Assembly: GCA_963745755.1 (NCBI GenBank)
Contig: CAVUYP010000001.1
Location: 2,666,001 to 2,730,000 of the forward strand
Origin: RHKX01 sp963745755
GTDB lineage: Bacteria; Actinomycetota; Thermoleophilia; Solirubrobacterales; 70-9
Direction of reading: 5' to 3'
DNA: 64,000 bases
The position numbers were made by a program, and so were the translations under genes. The notes under the pieces were generated by a model. The model was not told the origin of the DNA and did not search any database. It saw only the letters and a list, made by a program, of their open reading frames with translations. Below are positions 43,753 through 51,941 of this stretch, piece after piece. Each line of letters starts with the position of its first letter. Within the stretch, counting starts at the first letter, position 1.

Positions 43753-45017
43753 GCGAACCCGTCGGGGTGGTCGGGGTCGGCTGGGTCGGCCTCGTGACCG
43801 CCGCCTGCTTCGCCTCCCGCGGCCATCAGGTCTGGGCGATGGACGTCGACGAGGCGAAGGTCGCCAGGCTCGCCGCCGGCGAGGTCGGCTTCCATGAGCC
43901 CGGCCTCGGCGAGCTCGTCGTCGAGCACGCCGAGCGCCTCCATTTCACGACGTCGATGGACGAGCTGCTGGGCAACGCCCAGCTGCTGTTCTGCTGCGTC
44001 GACACCCCGCCCACCTACTCCGGTGACGCCGACCTCTCGCGAGTCCGCGCCGTCGTCGAGCGCCTGCCCGCCGACGGCGGCCACGCGCTGGTCATGAAGA
44101 GCACCGTCCCCTCCGGCACCGGCGCCTCGATCCGCCGCGACATGCCCGGCCTCGCCTACGTCTCCTGTCCGGAGTTCCTCAAGGAGGGCTCCGCGGTCGC
44201 GGACTTCCTCCATCCCGACCGGGTCGTCGTCGGCGCCGATCCCGGCGACGAGTGGGCCGCCGACGCCGTCGCCGCCCTCTACGAACCGCTCGGTGGCGAG
44301 ATCGTCCGCACCGACGTCGCCAGCGCCGAGATGATCAAGCTCGCCTCGAACGCCTTTCTGGCGACGAAGATCTCGTTCATCAACGAGATCGCCAACGTCT
44401 GCGAGGAGGTCGGCGCCGACGTCACCGAGGTCGCCCGCGGCATGGGGCTCGACGAGCGCATCGGCGGCGCCTTCCTGAAGGCCGGAATCGGCTATGGCGG
44501 AAGTTGTTTTCCGAAGGATGTTTCCGCCCTCAAGCAGCTCGCCGGCAACTCCGGCTACCACTTCCAGCTGCTCAACTCGGTCATCGAGGTCAACGAGCTG
44601 CAGAAGCGGCGAGTGATCGGCAAGCTGACCAAGCACCTCGGCTCGCTCGTCGGCCGGCGGATCGCTCTGCTCGGCCTCGCCTTCAAGCCGAACACCGACG
44701 ACATGCGCGAGGCCTCGAGCCTCGTGCTCTCGGCGCGTCTGCAGGGCGAGGGGGCAACCGTCGTCGCCTACGACCCGGTAGCCGCCGGCGCCGCCTCGGG
44801 GTTGCTCGCGGCGACCGAGTTCGCCGACAGCGCCGAGGCCGCGCTCGCCGGTGCCGACGGGGCGATCCTCGTCACCGAGTGGCCCGAGTTCGCCGATCTC
44901 GACTGGGCCGGCCTGGCGCCGCGGATGCGGAGGCCGCTGCTCGTCGACGGCCGCAACTTCCTCGACCCGGCGACGATCCGCTCGGCCGGGTTCACCTACG
45001 AGGGCGTCGGGCGCTGA
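43749..45017 (+). CDS. UDP-glucose/GDP-mannose-type 6-dehydrogenase
   Basis: 422 aa. Oxidises a nucleotide sugar to the uronic acid with two NAD. N-terminal GVVGVGWVGLVTAACFASRG is the NAD fold; SSCPEFLKEGSAVADFLHPDRVVVG-type residues (VSCPEFLKEGSAV), Lys207 in FLATKISFINE and catalytic Cys253 in GIGYGGSCFPKDVSAL are all present. The C-terminal half (RRIALLGLAFKPNTDDMREASS) completes the three-domain arrangement. UDP-glucose is the commonest substrate, but GDP-mannose cannot be excluded. ATG overlaps the LCP stop. Confidence 0.93.
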   Translation: MSEPVGVVGVGWVGLVTAACFASRGHQVWAMDVDEAKVARLAAGEVGFHEPGLGELVVEHAERLHFTTSMDELLGNAQLLFCCVDTPPTYSGDADLSRVRAVVERLPADGGHALVMKSTVPSGTGASIRRDMPGLAYVSCPEFLKEGSAVADFLHPDRVVVGADPGDEWAADAVAALYEPLGGEIVRTDVASAEMIKLASNAFLATKISFINEIANVCEEVGADVTEVARGMGLDERIGGAFLKAGIGYGGSCFPKDVSALKQLAGNSGYHFQLLNSVIEVNELQKRRVIGKLTKHLGSLVGRRIALLGLAFKPNTDDMREASSLVLSARLQGEGATVVAYDPVAAGAASGLLAATEFADSAEAALAGADGAILVTEWPEFADLDWAGLAPRMRRPLLVDGRNFLDPATIRSAGFTYEGVGR

Positions 45018-45095
45018 GCCGACCCCGGGGCGACGCCTCGACCGGGCGACGGTGTAGAAACCCCGTTCCATGGACGCCGCGAAGGAGGAGTCGAA

Positions 45096-46181
45096 TTGCA
45101 GGCGCTGATCCTCGTCGGCGGTCACGGCACGCGCCTGCGTCCGATCACGCTGACGCTCCCGAAGCCGATCATCCCGCTCGTCGATCGGCCCTTCCTGCGC
45201 TACATGATCGATTGGCTCGGCCGCCACGGCGTCGACGACATCGTCATGGCCTGCGGATTCCGCCCCGATGACATCCGTGCGGTGCTCGGCGACGGGGTTC
45301 CCGGCGGTCCCCGCCTGCGCTACGTCGAGGAGCCGGAGCCGCGCGGCACGGCGGGCGCGATCAAGTTCGCCGAGGATCTGCTCGAGGACCGGTTCTTCGC
45401 GCTCAACGGCGACGTTCTCACCGATCTCGACCTGACCGCGCTGCTCGACCAGCACGAGTCGAGCGGCGCCCGGGCGACGCTGGCGCTCTATCCGGTCGAG
45501 GACCCCTCCAACTACGGCCTCGTCCGCCGCAGCCCCGACGGTGAGATCACCGAGTTCCTCGAGAAGCCCGATCCGGCCGATATCGACACCGACGAGGTCT
45601 CCGCCGGTGCCTACGTGCTCGAGAAGGACATCCTCGAGATGGTCCCGGCCGGGATGGACGTCTCGATCGAGCGCTCGGTCTTCCCCGAGCTCGTCGGCAA
45701 GGGCCTCTACTCGCGGCGCCTCGAGGGCTACTGGATGGACATCGGCACTCCCGAGCGCTACCTCGACGCCTGCTGGGACATCCTCGAGGGCAAGGTCGAG
45801 TCGGATCCGGGCGGGATGGTCGACGACCATGGCCGCTACGTCGCCGCGAGCGCCGTCGTCGATCCGAGCGCCGAGGTCGCCGCGCACAGCTTCGTCGACG
45901 ACAACGCGACCGTCGGCGCCGACGTCGAGATCGGTCCGAAGGCGGTGATCGGGATGGGCACCCAGGTCGGACCTGAGGCACTCGTCGAGGCCTCGGCGCT
46001 GCACCCGGGCTGCTTCATCGGCGACGGAGCGGTTGTCCGTGGCTCGATCCTCGCCTCCGACGCCGTCGTCGAGGCCGGCGCGCTCGTCCCCTACGGCTCG
46101 GTGATCGGGGCCGGGGCGACGGTCTCGGGCGGGGCCGAGCTCGAGCCGGGCGCCCGCGTCCAGCCCGGTGAGCGGGCATGA
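45096..46181 (+). CDS. Sugar-1-phosphate nucleotidyltransferase with left-handed beta-helix tail (first copy)
   Basis: 361 aa, TTG start with AAGGAGGAG ten bases upstream. Nucleotidyltransferase domain 1-235: LILVGGHGTRLRPITLTLPKPIIPLVDRPF (GG-GTRLxPxT-KP signature), FFALNGDVLTDLDL (metal-binding Asp) and LEKPDPADIDTDEVSAGAYVL. Hexapeptide-repeat tail from about 250 (SAVVDPSAEV, ATVGADVEIGPKAVIG). The domain layout is that of mannose-1-phosphate guanylyltransferases of the GMPP type and of some glucose-1-phosphate thymidylyl- or uridylyltransferases. Start of a tight four-gene group ending with thrB. Confidence 0.88.
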   Translation: MQALILVGGHGTRLRPITLTLPKPIIPLVDRPFLRYMIDWLGRHGVDDIVMACGFRPDDIRAVLGDGVPGGPRLRYVEEPEPRGTAGAIKFAEDLLEDRFFALNGDVLTDLDLTALLDQHESSGARATLALYPVEDPSNYGLVRRSPDGEITEFLEKPDPADIDTDEVSAGAYVLEKDILEMVPAGMDVSIERSVFPELVGKGLYSRRLEGYWMDIGTPERYLDACWDILEGKVESDPGGMVDDHGRYVAASAVVDPSAEVAAHSFVDDNATVGADVEIGPKAVIGMGTQVGPEALVEASALHPGCFIGDGAVVRGSILASDAVVEAGALVPYGSVIGAGATVSGGAELEPGARVQPGERA

Positions 46182-47203
46182 GCGGCGACCTCGCGACCCG
46201 GATCGGGGCGGTCGACTCCGGCGATCAGCTCGACGCCGCCCTGTCGCTGCCGGACTACCTTCGTGACGCCCTCTGGCGCGTCGGCTCCGCCAACCTCGCG
46301 CCGATCGAGGCGACCGGGTTGATCGTCTGCGGCATGGGCGGCTCGGCGATCGGCGGCGACCTCGCCGCGGCGGCGCTCGGCTCGCGCCTCTGCAAGCCGC
46401 TCGACGTCGTCCGCGGCTACGGCGTCCCCTCGTGGACGCCGCCCGACCGGGCGATCTTCTGCTCGAGCTATTCGGGCAACACCGAGGAGACGCTCGGCTG
46501 CTACGCGGCCGCCGAAGCCGTCGGAGCCCAGCGCGTCGTCGCGACGACCGGCGGCGCGATCGGCGAGGCGGCCCGCCGCGACGGCGTCCCGGTGATCGGG
46601 ATGCCGGCCGGCCTGCAGCCGCGCGCAGCCGTCGGCTACACGTTCGCGATCGCCGCCGAGGTCGCCGCGCTCGCCGGCGCCGGGCCGGCGATCAGGACCG
46701 AGATCGACTCCTCGGCGGCCCACCTCGAGGCGGCCCGCGAACCGCTGCTGGCCCGGGCGGCGGAGATCGCCGCCAGGCTGCACGGCTCGGTGCCGCTGCT
46801 CTACGGCTGCGGCCTGACCGCTCCGGTCGCCTACCGCTGGAAGTGTCAGGTCAACGAGAACGCCAAGCTGCCGGCCTTCGACCACTCGCTCCCCGAGCTC
46901 GACCACAACGAGATCGTCGGCTGGGCCGGGGGAGAGGCGGGTGCCTTCAGCGCCGTCTTCCTCGAGGATCAGGATCAGCATCCGCGCGAGCGCGAGCGGG
47001 TCGAGCTGACCGCCGAGCTGATCGCCGACCGGGCCGGTGACGTCATCCGCATCGAGACGGAGGGCGAGACCCGTACCGAGCGGCTGCTCTGGGCGGTGAT
47101 GCTCGGTGATCTGCTCTCGCTCGAGCTCGCCGCCCGCGAGGGCGTCGACCCGACCCCGGTCGAGGTCATCGAGAACCTCAAGGACCGCCTGGGCCGGCCG
47201 TGA
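46178..47203 (+). CDS. Bifunctional phosphoglucose/phosphomannose isomerase (SIS domain)
   Basis: 341 aa. Two SIS domains: IVCGMGGSAIGGDLAAA and FCSSYSGNTEETLGCYAAA in the first, and the C-terminal PGI/PMI segment YRWKCQVNENAKLPAFDHSLPELDHNEIVGW with the conserved Glu, His and Lys-rich core. This family interconverts fructose-6-phosphate with glucose- or mannose-6-phosphate. Flanked by two nucleotidyltransferases, it points to GDP-mannose or related sugar nucleotide supply; no phosphomannomutase is in the window. Overlaps both neighbours by 4 bases. Confidence 0.93.
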   Translation: MSGDLATRIGAVDSGDQLDAALSLPDYLRDALWRVGSANLAPIEATGLIVCGMGGSAIGGDLAAAALGSRLCKPLDVVRGYGVPSWTPPDRAIFCSSYSGNTEETLGCYAAAEAVGAQRVVATTGGAIGEAARRDGVPVIGMPAGLQPRAAVGYTFAIAAEVAALAGAGPAIRTEIDSSAAHLEAAREPLLARAAEIAARLHGSVPLLYGCGLTAPVAYRWKCQVNENAKLPAFDHSLPELDHNEIVGWAGGEAGAFSAVFLEDQDQHPRERERVELTAELIADRAGDVIRIETEGETRTERLLWAVMLGDLLSLELAAREGVDPTPVEVIENLKDRLGRP

Positions 47204-48213
47204 GGGCGATGGTCATGGCAGCCGGGCTCGGCACGCGCCTGCGGCCGATAACCAACGCCATCCCGAAGCCCGTCGTACCGGTCGGCAACGTCGCGATCGT
47301 CGAGCAGCTCGTCCGGCTGCTGGCCGTGCACGGAGTCGACGAGGTGATCGCCAACCTGCACTGGTTCCCCGACCAGGTGCGAGGCCGGCTCGGCGACGGT
47401 TCCGGGCTCGGCGTCGAGGTCGGCTACCGGCACGAGGACGAGCTGCTCGGCACCGCCGGCGGCGTCCGCGGCGTCGCCGACTTCCTGACCGCGCCGGGCG
47501 ACGACTTCCTCGTGCTCGCCGGCGACGCCCTCACCGACGCCGACCTGTCGGCGCTCGCCGCAGCCCACCGCGGCAACGACGGCGTGGCGACGCTCGGCGT
47601 CAAGAAGGTCGCCGACGTCAGCCAGTACGGGGTGATCGTCACCGGCGCCGACGGCCGCATCGAGGGCTTCCAGGAGAAGCCCGATCCGGCCGAGGCGCTG
47701 TCGGATCTCGTCAACTGCATGGTCTACGCGTTCAGTCCCGAGGTCTTCGACTACTTCCCGGTCGACGAGATGCCCGACCCGGTGGACTTCGCCAACGACG
47801 TCTTCCCGGCGCTGCTCGCCGACGACGTGCCGTTCTACGTGCACGAGATCGAGACCTACTGGAACGACGTCGGCACCCTGCCCGAGTACCTGCAGGGCAA
47901 CCTCGACGCCGTCGAGGGCGCGGTCGCGCTGCCCCGGCTCGGCGGCGAGCTCGGCGAGGACGGCATCCCCGCCTCCCTGGAGCTGGGGGACGACGTCGCG
48001 GTCGAGGGGCGGGTGCTGTTCGGGCCCGGCTGCTCGGTCGGCGCCGGCGCCGTCCTGACCGGGCCGCTCGTGATCGGTGCCGGTGCGTCGATCGGCGCCG
48101 GCGCCCAGGTCAAGGAGGCGTTGCTGCTGCCGGGGGCGACGGTTGCCGACGGTGGCGTGCTCGCCCGCGGGATCGCCGGCGACGCCGCCCGGCTGGCGTC
48201 GGGCGACTGGTGA
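47200..48213 (+). CDS. Sugar-1-phosphate nucleotidyltransferase (second copy)
   Basis: 337 aa, GTG start overlapping the isomerase stop. MVMAAGLGTRLRPITNAIPKPVVPVGN is the nucleotide-binding signature, FLVLAGDALTDADLSAL the metal site, and IEGFQEKPDPAEALSDLVNCMVYAF the sugar-binding region. A short hexapeptide tail follows (GRVLFGPGCSVGAGAVLTGPLVIGAGASIGAGAQV). It is related to, but clearly diverged from, the copy at 45096, so the two probably handle different sugars or nucleotides. Confidence 0.88.
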   Translation: MRAMVMAAGLGTRLRPITNAIPKPVVPVGNVAIVEQLVRLLAVHGVDEVIANLHWFPDQVRGRLGDGSGLGVEVGYRHEDELLGTAGGVRGVADFLTAPGDDFLVLAGDALTDADLSALAAAHRGNDGVATLGVKKVADVSQYGVIVTGADGRIEGFQEKPDPAEALSDLVNCMVYAFSPEVFDYFPVDEMPDPVDFANDVFPALLADDVPFYVHEIETYWNDVGTLPEYLQGNLDAVEGAVALPRLGGELGEDGIPASLELGDDVAVEGRVLFGPGCSVGAGAVLTGPLVIGAGASIGAGAQVKEALLLPGATVADGGVLARGIAGDAARLASGDW

Positions 48214-48223
48214 GGGCCGGCCG

Positions 48224-49111
48224 TTGAGCGGACGGAGCCGGATCGTCCGGGTGCCGGCCTCGACGGCCAACCTGGGCCCTGGCTACGACATCCTCGGCGC
48301 CGCCCTCGCCTTCGAGCTCGAGCTCGAGGTCAGCGAGACCGGCGAGTTCGCGATCGCCTCGGAGGGCTTCGACGCGCCGAACGACCGCAGCAACCTGATC
48401 GTTCGCGCCTTCGAGAGCCTGCATCCGGCCGACGGGATCTCGTTCCGGGCCCGCAGCGAGATCCCGCTGGCGCGCGGGCTCGGCTCGAGCGCCGCGGCGA
48501 TCCTCGCCGGCTTGCTGGCGGCCGACCACATGTTCGAGCTCGCCAACGACCGCGAGGCGATCCTCGCCCGGGCGACGGCGATCGAGGGGCATCCAGACAA
48601 CGTCGCGGCGTCGCTCTACGGCGGCGTCACCCTGTGCCCGCCGGCGGCGCCGGGAGCGGCGCAGCCGGCACCGGTCCGCCTCACCCCGCCCGAGGGAGTC
48701 GAGGGAATCCTCGTCATCCCCCACGAGGAGATCGCGACCAGCGCCGCCCGCGCAGCGCTGCCGGCGGAGCTGCCGCTCGCCGACGTCACCCACAACGTCG
48801 CCGCCGCCGCCCAGCTCGTCCTCGGCATCGAGCGCTCCGACCTCGATCTGATCAGGGCCGGCCTCGCCGACCGCGTCCACCAGCCCTACCGGGAGCAGCT
48901 CTATCCGCGCTCGATGGAGCTGGTCGGGCGGGCCGCCGAGTTCGGCGCGATCGGCGCGACGATCTCGGGGGCCGGCCCGACGGTCCTCGTCTGGGCCTTC
49001 TGGCAGTCCGGCCCGGGCCTGCTCGACCGGCTCGGCGAGTTCGCCGCCGGCTGGGCCGACGTGCGCCGCGCCCAGTTCTCCCCCCGCGGCGCCCGGATCG
49101 AGATCACCTAG
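48224..49111 (+). CDS. thrB: Homoserine kinase
   Basis: 295 aa from TTG 48224 (GTG 48252 is an alternative). GHMP kinase: VRVPASTANLGPGYDILGAAL is the N-terminal homoserine-kinase signature, IPLARGLGSSAAAILAGLLAA the ATP-binding loop, and GAIGATISGAGPTVLVWA the C-terminal motif 3. Makes O-phosphohomoserine for threonine synthesis. No hom or thrC in the window; its place behind sugar genes is probably incidental. Ten bases after the previous stop. Confidence 0.92.
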   Translation: MSGRSRIVRVPASTANLGPGYDILGAALAFELELEVSETGEFAIASEGFDAPNDRSNLIVRAFESLHPADGISFRARSEIPLARGLGSSAAAILAGLLAADHMFELANDREAILARATAIEGHPDNVAASLYGGVTLCPPAAPGAAQPAPVRLTPPEGVEGILVIPHEEIATSAARAALPAELPLADVTHNVAAAAQLVLGIERSDLDLIRAGLADRVHQPYREQLYPRSMELVGRAAEFGAIGATISGAGPTVLVWAFWQSGPGLLDRLGEFAAGWADVRRAQFSPRGARIEIT

Positions 49112-49134
49112 AAGACCGCGCCACCCAGAGGAGA

Positions 49135-49159
49135 GCGGGGGCGCGAAGCGGAGCCCCGC
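49135..49159. terminator. Hairpin between convergent thrB and parA genes
   Basis: GCGGGG (49135-49140) pairs with CCCCGC (49154-49159) around a 13-base loop. The 106-bp gap 49112-49217 contains nothing else I can identify. A bidirectional terminator would fit the convergent genes, but there is no T tract. Confidence 0.35.
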
Positions 49160-49217
49160 AGGGCTGGGCGAGACACAGGACCTGCTCTCCGGCATGCACC
49201 GGGCGGAGGCGGCGGCC

Positions 49218-50021
49218 TCAGGCGAGCAGCCGGGGAGGCAGGGTCTCGCGCCGAACCCGCTCGAGGCGGCGGGCTCGATCGTCCATGCCGAGGCGGGTCA
49301 GCACCTCCTCGGCGAGCGCGATGTAGTCGGCGCCGCGCTCGGGCCGGTACTCGAGGATCGGGCGAGCCCGCTCGGCTGACTCGGCGTAGGCGACCGACTG
49401 CCTGATCACCGTGTTGAAGACCTTGCCCGGAAAGCGCTCCTCGAGGGCCTCGAGGGTCTGGCGGGCATGCCGGGTCCGCATATTGGCGATGTTGAGCAGG
49501 ACGCCGAGCAGCTCCAGCTCCGGGTTGAGCGTGTCGCGGGCGAGGTTGAAGATCTCCATCGCCTGCTCGGCCCCCTGCAGCGAGAAGTGCTGGGCCTGGG
49601 TCGAGAGCAGGGCATGGGTCGAGGCGACGAGGGCGTTGACCGTGAGCAGCCCCAGCGTCGGCGGGCAGTCGATCAGGATCACGTCGTGGCGGCGCTTGAG
49701 CTCGCGCAGCGCGTTGCGCATCGTCACCTCGCGACCGATCTTGCCGGCGAGGACGAGCTCGGACTCGGCGAGGCCGAGGTTGGCCGGGATCACCGCGCCG
49801 TGAACCGCGTCGATCGCTCGGGCCTGCCCGGCGAGCACGTCGGCGAGAGTCGGCTCGGCGGCGGGATCGACGTCGAAGTAGTCGGAGAGGTTCCCCTGCG
49901 GGTCGGCGTCGATCGCGAGGACGTCGAGGCCGGTCCGGCCGAGCACATCGGCCAGCGAGCGCACCGTCGTCGTCTTGCCGGTGCCGCCCTTCTGGGAGAG
50001 GACGGCGATCGTCACCGACAT
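49218..50021 (-). CDS. ParA/Soj-family ATPase without ParB
   Basis: 267 aa. Deviant Walker A KGGTGKTT at 11-18 with the signature first Lys, Walker A' region AIDADPQGNLSDYF, and Walker B VILIDCPPTLGLLTVNAL; the SLQGAEQAMEIFNLAR segment matches ParA/Soj. It should form ATP-dependent dimers that bind DNA. No parB, rsmG or oriC features are nearby, so this is probably an orphan positioning ATPase rather than the main chromosome ParA. A -10 (TATAGT, 50073-50078 on the minus strand) and Shine-Dalgarno GGGGGAGG precede it. Confidence 0.92.
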   Translation of the reverse strand: MSVTIAVLSQKGGTGKTTTVRSLADVLGRTGLDVLAIDADPQGNLSDYFDVDPAAEPTLADVLAGQARAIDAVHGAVIPANLGLAESELVLAGKIGREVTMRNALRELKRRHDVILIDCPPTLGLLTVNALVASTHALLSTQAQHFSLQGAEQAMEIFNLARDTLNPELELLGVLLNIANMRTRHARQTLEALEERFPGKVFNTVIRQSVAYAESAERARPILEYRPERGADYIALAEEVLTRLGMDDRARRLERVRRETLPPRLLA

Positions 50022-50072
50022 CGGCTCGGAACCTCCCCCTGGCGCCCTCGAAGCATGGCTGGCACGGCCGCG

Positions 50073-50078
50073 ACTATA
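50073..50078 (-). promoter_or_regulatory. Predicted -10 element of the parA-like gene
   Basis: TATAGT on the minus strand, about 50 bases before the ATG at 50021; unlike many promoters here it gives a leader with a Shine-Dalgarno. No convincing -35. Confidence 0.4.
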
Positions 50079-50123
50079 GACGCGGTCCTCGGCCCGGGGC
50101 GGCGCCGGCCGGCCGGAGGCCGC

Positions 50124-50423
50124 TCAGGCGGCTCGGTGGACGTTCGCGGCGCCGCCGAGTGAGCGGACGCGGTCGCTGCCGGTCACGGCGCCGAGGCGGC
50201 CGCTGCGGCCGTCGCCCTCGCAAGTCTCACAGGCCCACTCGCCACCGCCGCGGCCGGCGTGGCGCGTCACCTGCTCGCCGACCAGCGGGAACCGCCGGCA
50301 GATCGCGCAGCGGACGACCCCGTCGATCGGGTGCTCGTCGCGGTTGATCGCGGCCGTCGGGGGAGCGGGCCGGCCGGTGGCGCCGGCGATCGCCGCAGTG
50401 GTGTTCGCCGATGCTGCCTCCAT
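50124..50423 (-). CDS. Small zinc-ribbon-like protein
   Basis: 99 aa. VVRCAICRRFPLVGEQV and EWACETCEGDGR give two CxxC pairs 30 residues apart, a zinc-ribbon arrangement. The rest is low-complexity (N-terminal Ala/Thr/Pro, C-terminal GSDRVRSLGGAANVHRAA). Small proteins of this form are frequent in actinobacteria without assigned function. Upstream of the parA-like gene on the opposite side of its promoter; same strand. Confidence 0.65.
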   Translation of the reverse strand: MEAASANTTAAIAGATGRPAPPTAAINRDEHPIDGVVRCAICRRFPLVGEQVTRHAGRGGGEWACETCEGDGRSGRLGAVTGSDRVRSLGGAANVHRAA

Positions 50424-50497
50424 GCCGGTCCGATTCGCCGCCGTTGCGGCGGCTCCTGCCGATCCGCGCGCTGCCGGCGCGGATAGACTCGCCGGTC

Positions 50498-50995
50498 ATG
50501 GGCCCAGTCAGCGCCGAGATCACGATCGACGCCCCTCGCGAGCGCGTCTTCGCGGTGCTCTCCGACCTCTCCAACCGTCCCGCCTTCTGCGACCACTTCC
50601 AGGAGTCGTTCCGGCTGCAACGGATCGATCCGGTCGGCACCGGCGCCGCCGCCCGGTTCCATCTCGAAGCCCCCTTCTTCCACTTCTGGATGGAGACCGT
50701 CCTGGCGACGATCGAGGCCCCCCACCTGATCCTCGAACGGGGTCGCGGAGCGCGGATCGATCGGATGGCGATCGGCACCGCCTGGGAGCTCACCGAAGCC
50801 GGCGGCGATATGACCGAGGTCCGGGTCAGCTTCTGGACCGAGCCGACCCACCACGTCGACAAGCTCAAGGACCGCCTGATGCCCGCCGGCTGGCACCGCC
50901 GGCAATGGCGGCGGGCGCTGAGCAGGCTTCGCGATCTCGTCGAAGGCGATGCCCGAATCGAGCGTCTGCACGTCGCCGGGGCGAGTCAGCTCTGA
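50498..50995 (+). CDS. SRPBCC (polyketide cyclase/dehydrase-like) protein
   Basis: 165 aa. VSAEITIDAPRERVFAVLSDLSNRPAF is the standard SRPBCC/START-like opening; AARFHLEAPFFHFWMETVLATIEAPHLILERGR and TAWELTEAGGDMTEVRVSFW follow the helix-grip fold, and the long C-terminal helix ends WRRALSRLRDLVEG. Such proteins bind hydrophobic ligands; ligand unknown. ATG has TAGACT eight bases upstream (50484-50489). Confidence 0.85.
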   Translation: MGPVSAEITIDAPRERVFAVLSDLSNRPAFCDHFQESFRLQRIDPVGTGAAARFHLEAPFFHFWMETVLATIEAPHLILERGRGARIDRMAIGTAWELTEAGGDMTEVRVSFWTEPTHHVDKLKDRLMPAGWHRRQWRRALSRLRDLVEGDARIERLHVAGASQL

Positions 50996-51022
50996 GCTCG
51001 CGCCGATAGACTTCCGCCGCCG

Positions 51023-51562
51023 ATGCGCCGCCGACTGCTGATCATCCCGCTGCTCGTCATCGCCCTCGCCGGGTTCGCCGCCATGGCCTCCGGGTGCGGC
51101 GACGAAGCGACCGCCGAGGCGAAGGAGGGCGAGCCGCTCGTGCTCGGCGACGTCGCCTACAACATCCAGATCACCCGTGAGCTGAACCGGTTCTCCCGCG
51201 AGGACGGTGCCTACCTCGAAGGGGCCCCGCCGCTGCGCCGCAATCAGGAGTATCTCGGCGTCTTCATGCAGGTCACCAACCAGGGCGACGATGCCGCGGT
51301 CGTCCCCGACCCCTTCAAGATCGTCGACACCCGCGGCCGGATCTACGACCAGGTTCGGCTCGACAACGAGTGGGCGCTCGTGCCCGGCACACCGGTGCTC
51401 CCCGGCGAGACCGTTCCCACCCCCGAGACGGTGGCCAGGAACGGGCCCGTCGAGGGCTCGCTGATCCTCTTCGTGATCGACGAGACGGCGAACGAGAATC
51501 GACCGCTCGTCCTCGAGATCCCGGGACCGGATGGGGTCGGCGAGATCGTCCTCGACCTCTAG
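51023..51562 (+). CDS. DUF4352-like secreted lipoprotein
   Basis: 179 aa. Signal peptide with lipobox: RRRLLIIPLLVIALAGFAAMASGC. The mature part resembles DUF4352/telomeric-repeat-like immunoglobulin folds: LVLGDVAYNIQITRELNRF, QEYLGVFMQVTNQGDDAAVV (the 'v.v.vtN.sd....' pattern), FKIVDTRGRIYDQ, and GSLILFVIDE. Such lipoproteins are usually anchored to the membrane with unknown ligands. No partner is evident; the next gene is a small membrane protein. Confidence 0.75.
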   Translation: MRRRLLIIPLLVIALAGFAAMASGCGDEATAEAKEGEPLVLGDVAYNIQITRELNRFSREDGAYLEGAPPLRRNQEYLGVFMQVTNQGDDAAVVPDPFKIVDTRGRIYDQVRLDNEWALVPGTPVLPGETVPTPETVARNGPVEGSLILFVIDETANENRPLVLEIPGPDGVGEIVLDL

Positions 51563-51610
51563 CCGCGCCGCGCGCGGGCTCGGGGACAGGGGCGAAACGG
51601 GCCGGCGGCC

Positions 51611-51922
51611 GTGACCCGCAGGCTGATCCAGGTTGCGCTCCTCCTCGCCGGTGCCGGGGCGGTCGCGATCCTGCTCGGCGTCCTCGGCACCGCGGCCGAC
51701 GTCGCCGGCCTCGGGGCGATCGTTCTCGGGACGGTCCTGACGGCGCCGGCCGGGCGCGGCGAGGGCAACGGCTGGTGGTCGCTGCTCGCCTCCGGCGCCG
51801 TCCTCTCGGTGCTCGGAGCGCTGCTCTCCCTGGCGACCGACTCGGTCGGCGGACTCGTCGCCCTGATCGGCGGCATCGTCGTCCTCGTCGGCGTCGCGTT
51901 CGGCTATCCGACGCGCAGCTGA
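51611..51922 (+). CDS. Small membrane protein, unknown function
   Basis: 103 aa with three or four short hydrophobic segments (LIQVALLLAGAGAVAILLGVLG, VAGLGAIVLGTVLTAP, WWSLLASGAVLSVLGALLSLA, GGLVALIGGIVVLVGVAFG). No family recognised. It follows the DUF4352-like gene by 48 bases and converges with the PBP gene. Confidence 0.6.
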   Translation: MTRRLIQVALLLAGAGAVAILLGVLGTAADVAGLGAIVLGTVLTAPAGRGEGNGWWSLLASGAVLSVLGALLSLATDSVGGLVALIGGIVVLVGVAFGYPTRS

Positions 51923-51941
51923 CGGCGCCGCGGCGCCGCGC

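Noticed and set aside
43668..46004. Open minus-strand frame of 778 codons opposite the sugar dehydrogenase and nucleotidyltransferase genes
   Set aside because: Antisense to two well-conserved enzymes; no recognisable domains.
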